Below, piece after piece: positions 5,281 through 6,364 of a DNA stretch of 6,364 nt (its first letter is position 1; every line of letters begins with the position of its first letter). The position numbers and the translations under genes were made by a program. Where the stretch lies: assembly GCA_938029995.1 (NCBI GenBank), contig CALHGI010000062.1:1-6364 (forward strand), in the 5' to 3' direction. A model generated the notes under the pieces. It was given only the letters and a program-made list of their open reading frames with translations. It was not told where the DNA came from and did no database searches. Origin of the DNA: an uncultured cyanobacterium. Its GTDB lineage: Bacteria; Cyanobacteriota; Cyanobacteriia; Phormidesmidales; Phormidesmidaceae.

Positions 5281-5302
5281 GAACCAATCCCCTAATCGGT
5301 TC
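5281..5302 (-). repeat. Hairpin in the ispE 3' region
   Basis: In minus-strand RNA, GAACCGAU and AUUGGUUC pair over 8 positions (one G-U) around the loop UAGGGG, about 40 nt after the ispE stop. The arms are imperfect at DNA level on the plus strand. No U-tract follows (GGGCAAT), so it may protect a transcript end rather than terminate. GATTAGGGGA also occurs twice in direct order nearby. Confidence 0.3.
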
Positions 5303-5343
5303 CCCTAATCTGTTGGAAAGCGGTGGGGTTGAATGCTCCTATT

Positions 5344-6270
5344 CTAGGACTCTAAACGAATTCCGTTGGCCGTACAACGGGTGGACCATAGCTTTAAATC
5401 TGCCGTGGGCAGGTCTGTCCGTACTTTCGTCATGATATCATCAGCCGCCTGTTGGGTTGCGGCCAGGGTAAAAACCGTGGGACCCGAGCCGGACATCATG
5501 GTGCCGAGGCCACCGTATTTGGCCATGCTATGGCGCAGCTGCATGACTTTTTCGTGGGCGGGGAGGACTACGCGCTCCAGGTCATTGTAGAGGTGAGAGC
5601 CGATGGCGGCGCTGTCCTGGTGGTGAATGGCGGTCACCATGGGGCCTGCATGGACGCGCTTTTGGCGTTCTTCTAAGGTGGCGCTATTGGAAATATCGGT
5701 GTAGCGGTGGCTAAAGTCTGCCCGATAGGTTTTGTAGGCCCAGGGGGTGGAGACGGAAATACTTTCGTATTTGGCTAGGACAACGTAGAGGTCCGTCAGG
5801 CTAGGAATGGGGTCTAATACTTCGCCCCGTCCTGTGGCGATGGCGGTGCCGCCACGAATGCAGAAGGGAATGTCTGAGCCTAGCTGGGCGGAGAGTTCTT
5901 CCAGCTCAATTTGAGTAAGGCCGAGCTGCCATAGCAAATTGAGGCCGATGAGGGTGGCGGCGGCGTTGCCGGAACCTCCGGCCAGCCCTGCGCCGACGGG
6001 GATATTTTTTTCGATGGTGATTTCTACGCCGCGATTGGCAAGTTCTGGAAACTGTTGGGTGAGCAGGTCAACGGCTTTGAGGGCTAGGTTGGAGCTGTCG
6101 GTGGGTACTTGGGGATGGTCGCACTGCAGGCGACGTACGGGCATGGATGTTTTGGTTAGGGTGATGCGATCGCACAGATCCACACTCTGCATCACCATGG
6201 CCATCTCATGGAAGCCATCGGTTCGATGGCCTAGCGGTAAAAGCACACTGGCATTCGACATTGTGTTCAA
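5344..6270 (-). CDS. ispE: 4-(cytidine 5'-diphospho)-2-C-methyl-D-erythritol kinase, 5'-truncated and non-native N-terminus
   Basis: IspE is the GHMP-family kinase that phosphorylates CDP-methylerythritol in the MEP isoprenoid pathway, which is essential in cyanobacteria. Counting from a TTG at 6270: [20 protein letters not shown] (15-34), the ATP-binding glycine loop [15 protein letters not shown] (91-105), catalytic Asp133 in LGSDIPF, and GHMP motif [15 protein letters not shown] (256-267) are all intact, and the C-terminus looks complete. What is missing is the usual first strand APAKINLxLEI with the catalytic Lys. Family similarity begins only at G14 (codon 6229-6231). The 13 residues before it are unrelated and derive from the antisense strand of a uvrA fragment. 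No ribosome binding site precedes the TTG, and a TAG closes the frame 14 codons upstream. If the DNA is real, this copy should be inactive; if the junction is an artefact, the native gene is intact elsewhere. Confidence 0.9.
   Translation of the reverse strand: MNTMSNASVLLPLGHRTDGFHEMAMVMQSVDLCDRITLTKTSMPVRRLQCDHPQVPTDSSNLALKAVDLLTQQFPELANRGVEITIEKNIPVGAGLAGGSGNAAATLIGLNLLWQLGLTQIELEELSAQLGSDIPFCIRGGTAIATGRGEVLDPIPSLTDLYVVLAKYESISVSTPWAYKTYRADFSHRYTDISNSATLEERQKRVHAGPMVTAIHHQDSAAIGSHLYNDLERVVLPAHEKVMQLRHSMAKYGGLGTMMSGSGPTVFTLAATQQAADDIMTKVRTDLPTADLKLWSTRCTANGIRLES
6166..6173. repeat. HIP1 octamer GCGATCGC
   Basis: Second perfect HIP1 copy, in the coding part of ispE about 60 bp before the chimeric junction, so it attests a cyanobacterial origin only for the ispE side. 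The 132-bp uvrA side has none and is too short for its origin to be judged. Confidence 0.9.
6228..6236. other. Junction fusing ispE (minus) to uvrA (plus)
   Basis: Minus-strand IspE similarity stops at codon 6231-6229 (Gly of GHRTDG), and plus-strand UvrA similarity starts at codon 6233-6235 (Ser of SGKS). The two sequences abut within about 2 bp, with no insertion-sequence end, inverted repeat or target duplication between them. Both genes are internal at this point, so neither end is a natural gene boundary. It lies about 130 bp from the window end, which favours an assembly or library chimera over a biological deletion or inversion. Confidence 0.8.
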
Positions 6271-6364
6271 CGAAGGACAACGCCGGTATCTTGAGTCGTT
6301 AAACGCCTATGCGCGCCAATTTGTGCAACCAGCATCCAGACCTGATGTCGACGCCATCACTGGC
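6233..6364 (+). pseudogene. uvrA: UvrA fragment, N-terminus missing, continues past the window
   Basis: This frame reads through to the last base and gives 44 residues that match excinuclease subunit A right after its first Walker A motif: [19 protein letters not shown], then [11 protein letters not shown] and RPDVDAI. E. coli UvrA has SGKSSLAFDTLYAEGQRRY, then VESLSAYARQF and KPDVD at the same place. The phrase [11 protein letters not shown] resembles the paralogous UvrA class that continues IPPTVAIEQR, but the window ends first. About the first 34 residues, including the leading Gly of the GxSGSGKS P-loop, are absent and replaced by antisense ispE sequence (VRWPSGKS). An ATG at 6197 happens to be in frame and would give a fusion start, [16 protein letters not shown], but no ribosome binding site supports it. 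UvrA function in nucleotide excision repair would require the lost P-loop. Confidence 0.88.

Noticed and set aside
5366..5676. Plus-strand frames antisense to ispE
   Set aside because: They run opposite the conserved GHMP C-terminal motifs and reflect codon bias of ispE.
6190..6364. A mobile-element insertion explaining the ispE/uvrA joint
   Set aside because: There are no terminal inverted repeats, target duplication or transposase sequence at the joint; the sequence beyond it is plain UvrA.

Overview
The window looks like chromosomal DNA of a cyanobacterium. The support is a CpcT/CpeT-family protein (phycobilin lyase fold), a Uma2/DUF820 endonuclease of the kind that is multiplied in cyanobacterial genomes, two perfect HIP1 octamers (GCGATCGC at 4722-4729 and 6166-6173), and a small PepSY-type membrane protein of a form I associate with cyanobacteria. 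No rRNA, tRNA, CRISPR array or intact mobile element is visible.

Layout: (1) 29-1783, plus strand: a Uma2 endonuclease, a pterin-4a-carbinolamine dehydratase and a small MESH1-like HD hydrolase, three apparently unrelated housekeeping or accessory genes. (2) 1821-3136: a minus-strand MerR-family metal regulator diverges from a plus-strand two-gene operon. A textbook MerR-type promoter lies between them: TTGACC, a 20-bp spacer carrying a CTATAG dyad, then TAAGCT. It points at the operon. The operon encodes an exported, single-anchor protein whose predicted mature N-terminus is histidine, followed by a two-helix PepSY-type membrane protein whose start overlaps the previous stop (ATGA). No P-type ATPase, RND pump or metallochaperone is present, so this looks like a compact metal-responsive envelope module of unknown mechanism. 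(3) 3137-3819: a stretch without a conventional gene. It holds a candidate 33-residue single-helix membrane peptide on the minus strand and a perfect short palindrome. (4) 3820-5125, minus strand: a CpcT/CpeT-like protein that unusually carries a signal peptide and four cysteines, and a GNAT acetyltransferase. (5) 5344-6364: ispE on the minus strand meets a uvrA fragment on the plus strand, head to head. Recognisable IspE sequence stops at about 6229 and recognisable UvrA sequence starts at about 6233, and both proteins lose their N-termini at that one point. The IspE catalytic lysine motif and the front half of the UvrA P-loop are gone. This is a rearrangement breakpoint or, more probably given that it lies about 130 bp from the window end, an assembly or library chimera.

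The most promising biology is the MerR-controlled pair at 2318-3136. The exported CpcT-like protein comes second. The IspE/UvrA junction is the main warning about sequence integrity. All assignments come from reading motifs by eye; no searches were run.
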